From Thermoplasmata archaeon (GTDB lineage Archaea; Thermoplasmatota; Thermoplasmata; Lutacidiplasmatales; UBA184), in the NCBI GenBank assembly GCA_022750335.1, contig JAKIVX010000001.1, positions 5,350 through 69,349 on the forward strand: DNA of 64,000 nt. The letters are read 5' to 3'. The number at the start of each line of letters is the position of its first letter. Position 1 is the stretch's first letter. The notes under the pieces are model-generated. The model had not been told where the DNA came from and made no database searches. It was given only the letters and a program-made list of their open reading frames with translations. This document shows, in pieces, positions 39,623-47,796 of the stretch. The position numbers and the translations under genes were made by a program.

Positions 39623-39854
39623 GTGCCTCTGGCTCGATAGGACCGAGCGCACCGGATATTAATCGGGACCTGAACCTGATGGCGACTCCTTGGGAACCGC
39701 CGGGATCCAGAGCGATGGTCTTCGGGCTCCCGCATCTACCGGGCCGTTCTACGGCCGATCCCCCACGGTGACATGGCCCCCGTAGGTCGCCGCGGCATCC
39801 CAGCCAGTCCGCCCAAACGCATATGATACTCCCCGGAAGTCGACCGTCACTAAC

Positions 39855-40346
39855 ATGGCGGTCCTTACTGAGGATATGAAACGGGTCGTCCGGGCGCAGC
39901 GTCTAGGGTATGTCGCGACCGTATCCTCCGAGGGTCGACCGAACGTCTCCCCCAAGGGGTCGGTGACCGTGTGGGACGACGATCACCTGGTCTTTGCCGA
40001 CATCGAGTCGCCGCGCACGATCCGAAACCTCGAAGCCAACCCGAACACCGAGGTGAACGTCGTAGATCCGGGGATTCGCAAGGGGTACCGATTTACCGGC
40101 GTAGGAAAGATCCTCCGGTCCGGCGACCAGTACTGGAAGGTCCTCGAACACTACAAGGAGGAAGGGGCCGACATTCGCCGGGTCCGGGCCATCGTCCTGA
40201 TCCAGGTGACGGCCGCTTCCCCCGTGATCTCCCCCTGCTACCTGACCGGACTCTCCGAGGAGGAGGTTCGAGCACTGTGGACCGAGTGGCACCGGAAGGC
40301 CAGCGCAAAGACCGTGGTCGACCTGATCCCGCCGAACGACTTTTGA
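39855..40346 (+). CDS. Pyridoxamine 5'-phosphate oxidase-family protein
   Basis: LGYVATVSSEGRPNVSPKGSVTVWDDDHLVFADIESPRTIRNLEANPNTEVNVVDP. Confidence 0.88.
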   Translation: MAVLTEDMKRVVRAQRLGYVATVSSEGRPNVSPKGSVTVWDDDHLVFADIESPRTIRNLEANPNTEVNVVDPGIRKGYRFTGVGKILRSGDQYWKVLEHYKEEGADIRRVRAIVLIQVTAASPVISPCYLTGLSEEEVRALWTEWHRKASAKTVVDLIPPNDF

Positions 40347-40422
40347 GGGTGGAGCGGATTCCGTGGTCCGGGTGTACACCCCGGCACCGTCCCGCCACGT
40401 GGATAACCGGAACTAGGTGCGC

Positions 40423-40881
40423 ATGCTGGACGGCTTCCCCCCCTACGCTCCCAACCTGTCGGACCTTCTGGTCGTAGTCGAGATCGCGCTCGCTGTCATG
40501 CTCGTCGTGGGACTGGTTCTGGTGCGCACCGGGCACGTCCGAGCGCATATGATCCTCCAAAGTTCGATCATCTTCGTCAACATCCCTATCGTCCTGTATG
40601 GGATGGTCCCGGCCTACCTCACCTACGTGCTGCCCTATCTCGCTGCAGACTTTGGGCAGCCGACGGTCTTCGTACCGACCATCATGCTGGTGTGCGGCGC
40701 GGCTGCCGAGGCACTGGGGATCTACATCATACTCGTCGCGGGGACCAACTGGATCCCCGAACGACTCCGTTTTCGGCGCTACAAGCTCTGGATGCGGACC
40801 GAGCTCGTGTTGTGGTGGGGAGTCGTGATCGCGGGCCTCACGACGTACTGGCTCTTCTGGGTCCCCGGTGCGAGCCTCTGA
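40423..40881 (+). CDS. Small four-TM membrane protein (DUF420-like)
   Basis: Hydrophobic ORF with VLVRTGHVRAHMILQSSIIFVNIPIVL pattern. Confidence 0.65.
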   Translation: MLDGFPPYAPNLSDLLVVVEIALAVMLVVGLVLVRTGHVRAHMILQSSIIFVNIPIVLYGMVPAYLTYVLPYLAADFGQPTVFVPTIMLVCGAAAEALGIYIILVAGTNWIPERLRFRRYKLWMRTELVLWWGVVIAGLTTYWLFWVPGASL

Positions 40882-41238
40882 ACTGAATCGGGACGGGATT
40901 CGCGTCCCTCGGAGTCCGTCCTAGTCCGGCCCATGCCAGGCGTCGAACCGACGAAGCCTCCGTCGGCCCTTGACGAGCTTCCCTTCTCGGATGGGGTGCG
41001 TCGGGGGGGTTCAAAGCGGCCATCGGACAGCGGGGGGAGCCGCTCGCTTTTTTTCGGTTGGGGCGAGCCCGCCATCGACCCTCCGACGTTGAAGGTCGAA
41101 GGAGATCGAAACCGCGAGGACCGCCCGCGGCGATCGCGGGAGGGTTGGCACCGCGGCCAGTTTCCGGGGAGGCAGGGGCGTTACCGACCCTTATCTGCCA
41201 TCCATGTCTCGTCCATCCGCCGATACTGTTGCACCGCG

Positions 41239-41589
41239 ATGCGGTTCTCAGGTCGGGGTGAGCACGTGAGGAAGATCCGTCAGAGCTTTCCCAAGAGACG
41301 CGAGATGCTCCAGACTCCCTTTACCCCGTTGCCGGACGAAGAGTTTCGCCAGCTGGTCGCGGGCGGGGCCGCTATCCCCGGTCTCGAGGGTTCGGTTCTG
41401 CTCGTGTCGAAGTGGCGTGACCCACCGGGAATGGACGTCGACGCATTCTTGGTCGCCCTGCGGAAGCAAGGTTCCACGCTGGAAGCACGACGGTTCAAGA
41501 CGGATGTCAACATCCGCGTCGTTCGGCACACCCCAGCGCCAGCGTGGGGAGGTCGGGCGTTGCCTCCGACCGCTCCGGTCCACCGCTGA
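41239..41589 (+). CDS. Hypothetical small protein
   Basis: MRFSGRGEHVRKIRQSFPKRREMLQTPFTPLPDEEFRQLVAGGAAIPGLEG...; protein-like composition only; start uncertain. Confidence 0.35.
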   Translation: MRFSGRGEHVRKIRQSFPKRREMLQTPFTPLPDEEFRQLVAGGAAIPGLEGSVLLVSKWRDPPGMDVDAFLVALRKQGSTLEARRFKTDVNIRVVRHTPAPAWGGRALPPTAPVHR

Positions 41590-41703
41590 GCTCCCCCGCC
41601 GCTCGCAGAGGGGCGGACGCCCCATTCGAGTTGATCGCGACCCTCGGGGCCTTGCCCCACCTCCGGAAGAACAGCCTCGGGTGGGTACGGCCACACGGAG
41701 GGG

Positions 41704-44700
41704 TTACGGCGAACTCCCGGGCGGTTTCGGACCAGACGGAGGGCCCTGGGCCGTCGGAGGGGTCGGGGCGGAAGGACGGGGCATCCTCGCGGAGCCCGGA
41801 TTCTTCGAGGGGCCCCGGCGTCGCATCGCGAGACTGAGGAGCAGCATGAGCACGATCAGGGCCGACACTCCGATCACGATCGCCCAGTCCAAGGACGAGA
41901 GACCTCTTGGGGCGACCGACGGTAGGCTGGTCGAGATAAACCGGATTGAAACGCTGCTCGCGGTTCCGTCCAGAATGACCGACCCCGTGGCCTCGCTGGC
42001 CGTGTACCCTAGGATCGGTTGGACTGTGAAGTTGAACGTCCCGTTGGTCTCCTGGAACGCGATGCTCGCGCTTCCCATCGAGTAGTGCGTCACCGATCCG
42101 ATCGACACGGACCAATCGGAGTTCGGGGGGAGACCCGACTCCGTGAACGTGATCTCGTACGTTTCCGGCGGCGCCACGTAGGTAATCGACACCGCCTGGA
42201 TCGCACCTTGGACCACGACCGTGCCGTTCGCCGGTGTCAGGCTGAACCCAGGCCCGGCGCTCGCCTTCCAGAGCACCGAACCGTTGGCCAGGAAGAACAC
42301 GATCTGATCGGTCGTCGAGTTGACCGTCATCCCGCCCACCGTAACCGACCAATTCGTCCCCAGGGGGAGCCCCGTCTCCGTCCAGGTGACGGCATAGCGA
42401 ACCAGGGAGAAGGGCACATTATGCTGGACCGGGTTCCCGGTCACCTGGAGGGTGCCGGTCGCAGTTCGAGAGTAATTCGGGACACTAGCGATCGAGTACG
42501 GGTATGTTCCGTTCGGGAGCGCGAATTGGATGGTCGGGGTGGTGGACGAGAGCGTGCTCCCACCGACGGTCGCGCTCCACGAAGTCCCGTTGGGGAGTCC
42601 GAGTTCTTGGAGGGTCACCAGGTACGTTACCAGATGATAGTCGAGGCTGGCCGCGTATCCGACCGCAATACCGTTGATCGGCTCCTGTAGGCCGGATACG
42701 GTGAGCAAGCCATGGTACGTGAGATTCGACTGGTCCCATCCCGAGAGGCCCATGATCGAGTAGACGTAGCTCCCATTGGCGAGGCCGGTCCAAGTCAGCG
42801 TGTCCGTTCCACCGTCCGTGAGCAGGTTCCGAGAGTCGCCATTCACGGTGACCGACCATTCCAGACCCGATGGGAGACCCGATTCGCTCAGGGTGACCTC
42901 GTAGGTCACAAGGGTGAAGGTCACAGTGATCGCCACCGATTCACCGTTGACCGTTACGGTTCCCGAGTAGGGGATCGAACTCTCGTGCCATCCCGAGACG
43001 TCCGAGATGGAATATTGGTAGGTCCCGTTGGGGACGTTTGGAAACACCAGCGTGTCGTTTCCCCCGGAGGTCACCATGCTCTCCGGGGTCCCGTTGAACG
43101 TGACGGACCAGTTCTTACCTGCTGGCAATCCGGATTCTTCGAAGCTGACTCCGTACGAGAACGGTGTGAACGCCAACACCACCGAGATCGATTGACCGGC
43201 GACCGTCAGGTTTCCGATGTAGGAAATGTTCGACTGTTGGTAACCAGGAATGTCGTAGATTTCGTAGGCATAGGACCCGTTCACTTCGCCGAAGAATGAG
43301 ATGATGCTCGCCCCCGGTCCTTCGAGGTAGCCGAACGCGTAGGTACCGTTGAATGTGAGATACCAGTACGAGCCGACTGGGAGCCCAGACTCGGTGAAAT
43401 TGACCGTGTAGTTTACCTGGAGGAAGGTTAGGTTCATCAGAATGGCTGACCCGTTGACTGCAAACGTGGAGTGGTAGGAGGTCGGAGCATACCGGGAGTC
43501 ACCGGACGAGTCGTTGTACGAGTAGTTTCCGTTCACCTCGAGGACCGTGATCGTCGGAGCGCCGCCCGAATAGTTTGTGGTGCCCCCAATCGTGACGGAC
43601 CAGTTCGTGCCGGTCGGGAGCCCGGCCGCTGAAAATGTGACACTGTAAAAAGTGGGAAGGAAGGTTACGTTAAACGAGAGGGCCTGACCCACCTCCGAAA
43701 GATTCCCGGTCTCGTTTTCGATTCGGTAGCCGGTGATCGAGTTCACCCGATAGGTGTAGGAAGCGTTCACCAACTCGAACGTCACGCTAGTACCCCCATA
43801 GGAGTAGTTCGTCAAATTTCCGCTCGTCCCGTTCAGGGTGACGGACCAGTTGGTCCCGCCCGGCAGACCCGATTCGGTGAACGTGACGGGCGCGGTCGAG
43901 GGGCTGAACGAGATCGCGACGAGCACGGTGGCGCCGTTCACACGAACCTGCCCGCTCGTCGGCGTGCGGACCAGGCCGCTCACGGCCGGAACCGAGTAAT
44001 TGTAGGTCCCGTTGGGCTCGACGACCTGGATGGTCGAGCCGTTCGAATCCGTGACTGAGCCGTTCACATCCACGGACCAACTGGTCAACGGCGGGAATCC
44101 TGTGGCGACGAACGAGACCGAGTAGACTGGGGTGAACCTCACGGTGACCGACACGGGTCGTCCGGTGACGTTGAAGCTTCCTACGGTCGGGTCCGGGCCC
44201 CAGCCGGAAATCGAGGTGGTCGCGGTGAAGTTGTAGGTTCCATTCGCGAACCCCTCCGAGTATGGCGGGGCGCTGAGGGGGGATTTGTGGGGGGACTTGC
44301 CCGCGACCTCAAGGGTCCAGGTCGTCGCTCCTCCCCCGGAGTGCAACCCCGACTCGGTGAACGTGACCGTCCAGAGGAAGACCGTCCACTTGACGGTGCA
44401 CCCGGCCGGGTGCCCGTTCACCTCGACCAATCCGGAACATGAGCTCGTGGTGTACCCCGGTTCGGGCCCAATCTTGTAAGTGTAGGTTCCGTTGGGCTCG
44501 AGGAAAGTGATGACGGAGGTGGTAGACGTGAGGTTGGTGCCGTTCAACGTGACCGACCAGTTGCCGCTCGGCATGGGAGTGGGCAGTCCGGTTTCATGGA
44601 AGGAGACATTGTAGTCGAATGGGACGTAGTTGATCCCCACTGTCGTCACCATCCCCCTAACAGAGACAGTGCCTGCGTATGCCGGCGGTCTCCACCCGGC

Positions 44701-47115
44701 AGCGCCCCCGAGCGTGTAAGCGTACGTTCCATTCGGCTCCGCGAAAGTGATGGTCGTACTGGTCGCACTCTGACCCGTCCCGTTCAGAGTCACGTCCCAG
44801 TCGGTGCCGGAGGGGAGGCCGGTCTCGTTGAACCAGATCGCGTGAACCGTGGAGTTGGTTGCGAAGGTGATCGGCACCGATTTTGAGTAGCCTCTCACGC
44901 CGACCGAACCGGAGGCCGCATCCGGGGTAAACCCGGGGATCGACCCGACCGTGAAGGAGTACGTGCCGTTCGGCTCCTCAAACTCGATCGTGCCTCCCGT
45001 GGAATTGTAGCCCGCTAATCCACCTAGGACGATCGACCAGTTACTCGAGGACGGGATCAAGCCCTTCTGATGCACGGTCACTACGTACGTGACCTCCGAC
45101 CAGGTCACGTTCACCCAGACGGACGTCGCGTTCACAAAGACCGAGCCGGTAGCGTTCGGTGGTGTCCAACCCGAAACGACGCCGGTCAGGTTCGCGGGCC
45201 TCCAACCGGATACTGTGCCGAGATCGAACGGTTGCGTTCCGTTCGGTGCGAATCCGGTGAGGCTCGTCGTGTTCGACCCGTACAGGGTCCCGTCGAGTGT
45301 CACGGTCCAGTTCGTCCCCGAGGGCAGTCCGGTCTCGTTGAAGGTTACCGGGTAGGTGAATGCAGCCCACGGGACCTCGACGGACGCCGGGGTCCCGTTG
45401 ACAGTGATAGTGCCGGTTGTGTTCGCCGTGGACCAGCCTGCGAGCCGCCCGATGGTGTAGGAGTAGTTTCCATTTGGCTCGGGGAAGGTGATGGTCCCGC
45501 TCGTCGAGGAAAGTGTGGTTGAGCCGACTGTAACGGACCAGGACTTTCCCGAGGGTAGCCCGGACTCACAGAAGGTCAACGGGTATTGCCCCCCGGACCC
45601 CACGGAGGCATTCGAACGGCACATCGAAACGAGGAGGACGCCGAGCGGGGGGAGCACCCAGCCAGTGCCGTTCTCGGAGCCGTACGATTGAGCGACCGTC
45701 CCGTTCGGGAAGCTGGTGGAGTTCGTTTCGGTCCAGGCCTCATACGTTCCCCAACTCGGAAACACACCCCCGGCGACGTTTAGCTGGACAGTTTGGGTGG
45801 GGTTGGTGTTCACCGCGAGAAGCGTAATCGAATTCGCGCTCGGCGACTCCGAAACCCCAGCGAAGATCCCCTCCTGCAGCGTGCCGGTGACCGACGTGTT
45901 GAGGGGGAATGTGTCGTAGTGCGGGAGGACCTGCGTGTAGAGAGTATCGAGTGGGAAGGGGAGACCCACCCCGTTGAACAGCGAGCCGTTGTAATCCGAG
46001 CGAAGTTCGAAGAGGTCGGCGTTGCTGACGTTCGATTCGCTCATCATCAGGAGCTCAGCCGTCACAAAGGGGATCTCGGCGTAGGAGTCCATGTAGGCCT
46101 GGTCGTACGACTGCTGGGTGATTGCTCCAAACTCGTCCACGAAGAACTGGATCGAGCAGGTGGTGCAGCTGATGTTGGCCACGGCGGAGCGGACCGCCTT
46201 CTCATCGGCGGCAAATCGGGTCACCATGTATGTTTTGTTGGCCGTCAGGCTCCCCAGGAAGTTCCCGAGGGTGGCATTCTTTGTCCCATCCTCGCCCGGG
46301 TAGTCATGGACCGCCACCGCTGATAGGTTCGGGCCATTGATTTGGACGGTCGCCGTGAGCCATTGCCAATCCGGTCCGGCACCATTACCGATTCCTGGCA
46401 GTCCGATGAACCTAAGGTTCGGGTCGACATTTTTCATGGCGGCGATGTAGGCATGGACGACCCACGCATACTGGGTGGGGGTCGGCGGTGGGAGCGCGAT
46501 CGAGTTCCACCGCGTCCAGTTCTGACCAAAGTGTTGCCACCGGAAGGGTTCGTTCCCGATCTCCCAGAAGGCCGGGGTGAAGTTGAGCACTCTCTCGGTA
46601 TACCAGACTTCGTAAGCCCCGAGCGTCGGGTTGTCAATCTCCCCCGGGACTGTGAAGATGGCACGACAGGAAATTGCCTTGCAGGCCGCCACGAACTGGG
46701 ACTCGTTGTTGAGTATACGGGTGGATACTCCGTTGGTCCAAGTCGTTCCGTTGGTCATGTTGAACGTATCGGCGACATCTCCGGCCGGCCAAACCACCCA
46801 GTTGACCGGGGTACCCTCGGTCTCGTTGGTCAAGTTGGTGAGGTTGTAGCCCGGATTCAATCCGGTGCCCCAAAAATCGGAGAGATTATTGGTCGTCTGG
46901 TTCCGAACCGTCAGGGTCTCGTTGACCACGACTTGGGGAGGAGGGCCGGCAATCGCGAACCCAACGGCGGCACCGGTGGTGGGTAGGGTGCCAACGTCGA
47001 ACAGCCCGAGGGGGAGTCCTGAGATCAGGAGAGGTATGACGAGAACAGTGATACGAGCGCATCGGGCCGCGACGAACCGCCCTCCCCGGCGATCTCCCGA
47101 TCCGCGCCATCCCAT
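41704..47115 (-). CDS. Giant (1803 aa) membrane-anchored surface protein: N-terminal glycosidase-like domain, about 15 ESGLPxGTxWSV repeats, C-terminal TM
   Basis: FWEIGNEPFRWQHFG and IQFFVDEFGAI (candidate acid/base and nucleophile Glu); 15 repeats counted by eye; C-terminal LDWAIVIGVSALIVLMLLLSLAMRRRG. Confidence 0.85.
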   Translation of the reverse strand: MGWRGSGDRRGGRFVAARCARITVLVIPLLISGLPLGLFDVGTLPTTGAAVGFAIAGPPPQVVVNETLTVRNQTTNNLSDFWGTGLNPGYNLTNLTNETEGTPVNWVVWPAGDVADTFNMTNGTTWTNGVSTRILNNESQFVAACKAISCRAIFTVPGEIDNPTLGAYEVWYTERVLNFTPAFWEIGNEPFRWQHFGQNWTRWNSIALPPPTPTQYAWVVHAYIAAMKNVDPNLRFIGLPGIGNGAGPDWQWLTATVQINGPNLSAVAVHDYPGEDGTKNATLGNFLGSLTANKTYMVTRFAADEKAVRSAVANISCTTCSIQFFVDEFGAITQQSYDQAYMDSYAEIPFVTAELLMMSESNVSNADLFELRSDYNGSLFNGVGLPFPLDTLYTQVLPHYDTFPLNTSVTGTLQEGIFAGVSESPSANSITLLAVNTNPTQTVQLNVAGGVFPSWGTYEAWTETNSTSFPNGTVAQSYGSENGTGWVLPPLGVLLVSMCRSNASVGSGGQYPLTFCESGLPSGKSWSVTVGSTTLSSTSGTITFPEPNGNYSYTIGRLAGWSTANTTGTITVNGTPASVEVPWAAFTYPVTFNETGLPSGTNWTVTLDGTLYGSNTTSLTGFAPNGTQPFDLGTVSGWRPANLTGVVSGWTPPNATGSVFVNATSVWVNVTWSEVTYVVTVHQKGLIPSSSNWSIVLGGLAGYNSTGGTIEFEEPNGTYSFTVGSIPGFTPDAASGSVGVRGYSKSVPITFATNSTVHAIWFNETGLPSGTDWDVTLNGTGQSATSTTITFAEPNGTYAYTLGGAAGWRPPAYAGTVSVRGMVTTVGINYVPFDYNVSFHETGLPTPMPSGNWSVTLNGTNLTSTTSVITFLEPNGTYTYKIGPEPGYTTSSCSGLVEVNGHPAGCTVKWTVFLWTVTFTESGLHSGGGATTWTLEVAGKSPHKSPLSAPPYSEGFANGTYNFTATTSISGWGPDPTVGSFNVTGRPVSVTVRFTPVYSVSFVATGFPPLTSWSVDVNGSVTDSNGSTIQVVEPNGTYNYSVPAVSGLVRTPTSGQVRVNGATVLVAISFSPSTAPVTFTESGLPGGTNWSVTLNGTSGNLTNYSYGGTSVTFELVNASYTYRVNSITGYRIENETGNLSEVGQALSFNVTFLPTFYSVTFSAAGLPTGTNWSVTIGGTTNYSGGAPTITVLEVNGNYSYNDSSGDSRYAPTSYHSTFAVNGSAILMNLTFLQVNYTVNFTESGLPVGSYWYLTFNGTYAFGYLEGPGASIISFFGEVNGSYAYEIYDIPGYQQSNISYIGNLTVAGQSISVVLAFTPFSYGVSFEESGLPAGKNWSVTFNGTPESMVTSGGNDTLVFPNVPNGTYQYSISDVSGWHESSIPYSGTVTVNGESVAITVTFTLVTYEVTLSESGLPSGLEWSVTVNGDSRNLLTDGGTDTLTWTGLANGSYVYSIMGLSGWDQSNLTYHGLLTVSGLQEPINGIAVGYAASLDYHLVTYLVTLQELGLPNGTSWSATVGGSTLSSTTPTIQFALPNGTYPYSIASVPNYSRTATGTLQVTGNPVQHNVPFSLVRYAVTWTETGLPLGTNWSVTVGGMTVNSTTDQIVFFLANGSVLWKASAGPGFSLTPANGTVVVQGAIQAVSITYVAPPETYEITFTESGLPPNSDWSVSIGSVTHYSMGSASIAFQETNGTFNFTVQPILGYTASEATGSVILDGTASSVSIRFISTSLPSVAPRGLSSLDWAIVIGVSALIVLMLLLSLAMRRRGPSKNPGSARMPRPSAPTPPTAQGPPSGPKPPGSSP
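42000..45590 (-). repeat. Protein-level tandem repeat region (about 15 units of roughly 75-90 aa)
   Basis: Recurring (Y/F)xVTFxESGLPxGTxWSVxLNG...FxEPNGTYxYxIxxxxGY...GxVxVxG; boundaries approximate. Confidence 0.85.
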
Positions 47116-47246
47116 AGCCTGCCGGGACCGTACCCCCGCCCCTTAAAGGGCCGGAAGGGCGAGTCTCGTATCAAATAAGGGGAATTTGAAGAGACTGCAC
47201 GCGGGGTTCTCTCCGGACCCCTCGCTCACCGCAATCCGTGGTAGCG

Positions 47247-47438
47247 TTAAGATCCCGGCCCGAGCTCGGAACGTTGGACGTGGTTGCTCACCGCAACTCC
47301 CGCGAGCATGATGGCGACCCCGAACAAGGAGACCACGATGCTCGTGCCTCGGTTCGCCACGAAGACACCGACGACAAAGATGGTCAGTCCCGTGACCATG
47401 GTTGCGACCCCGAGGACGCGAAGGACCCTCATCCGCAA
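47247..47438 (-). CDS. Small two-TM membrane protein (63 aa)
   Basis: MRMRVLRVLGVATMVTGLTIFVVGVFVANRGTSIVVSLFGVAIMLAGVAVSNHVQRSELGPGS. Confidence 0.6.
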   Translation of the reverse strand: MRMRVLRVLGVATMVTGLTIFVVGVFVANRGTSIVVSLFGVAIMLAGVAVSNHVQRSELGPGS

Positions 47439-47796
47439 CGTCGCTGAGACTCCGGGTCACAAGGCAGTATCCCTCACGGCCTTCCCTCTTGCCAACGGGT
47501 ACTACACGGAGCCGGCTCGAGGGCGTGGAGGGTTCGCCGGACAGAGGGTGTGCCGAAAGTAACTTTCGCCCGAGGAATTCACCCGCCGAAAAGGTTCGCA
47601 CGTAACTCTCATCCTCCGTTCCACTTCGAAAGGGGTTTTGATGTAGCCTTCGCTCGATCGAGAGATGTCGGGTGGACTGCGCTCCCGTTTCTCACGGAGT
47701 CGCGCAGGGGGCGCAGGTCGCTCTCCCGAGGATTCCCTCGACGAGCGCAGTTCTTGCGTCTGTGGTTCTAATTAACCTTCTTCGGTTCGCCCCCGC

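Noticed and set aside
41040-41070. T-tract (cttttttttcgg) considered as an archaeal terminator
   Set aside because: T-tract is short and isolated, and I could not link it confidently to a specific upstream transcript end.
41704-47115. Regular DNA repeats considered as a CRISPR array
   Set aside because: Periodicity (~225-270 bp) is protein-level and units are diverged at nucleotide level; no 25-40 bp identical repeats with unique spacers.
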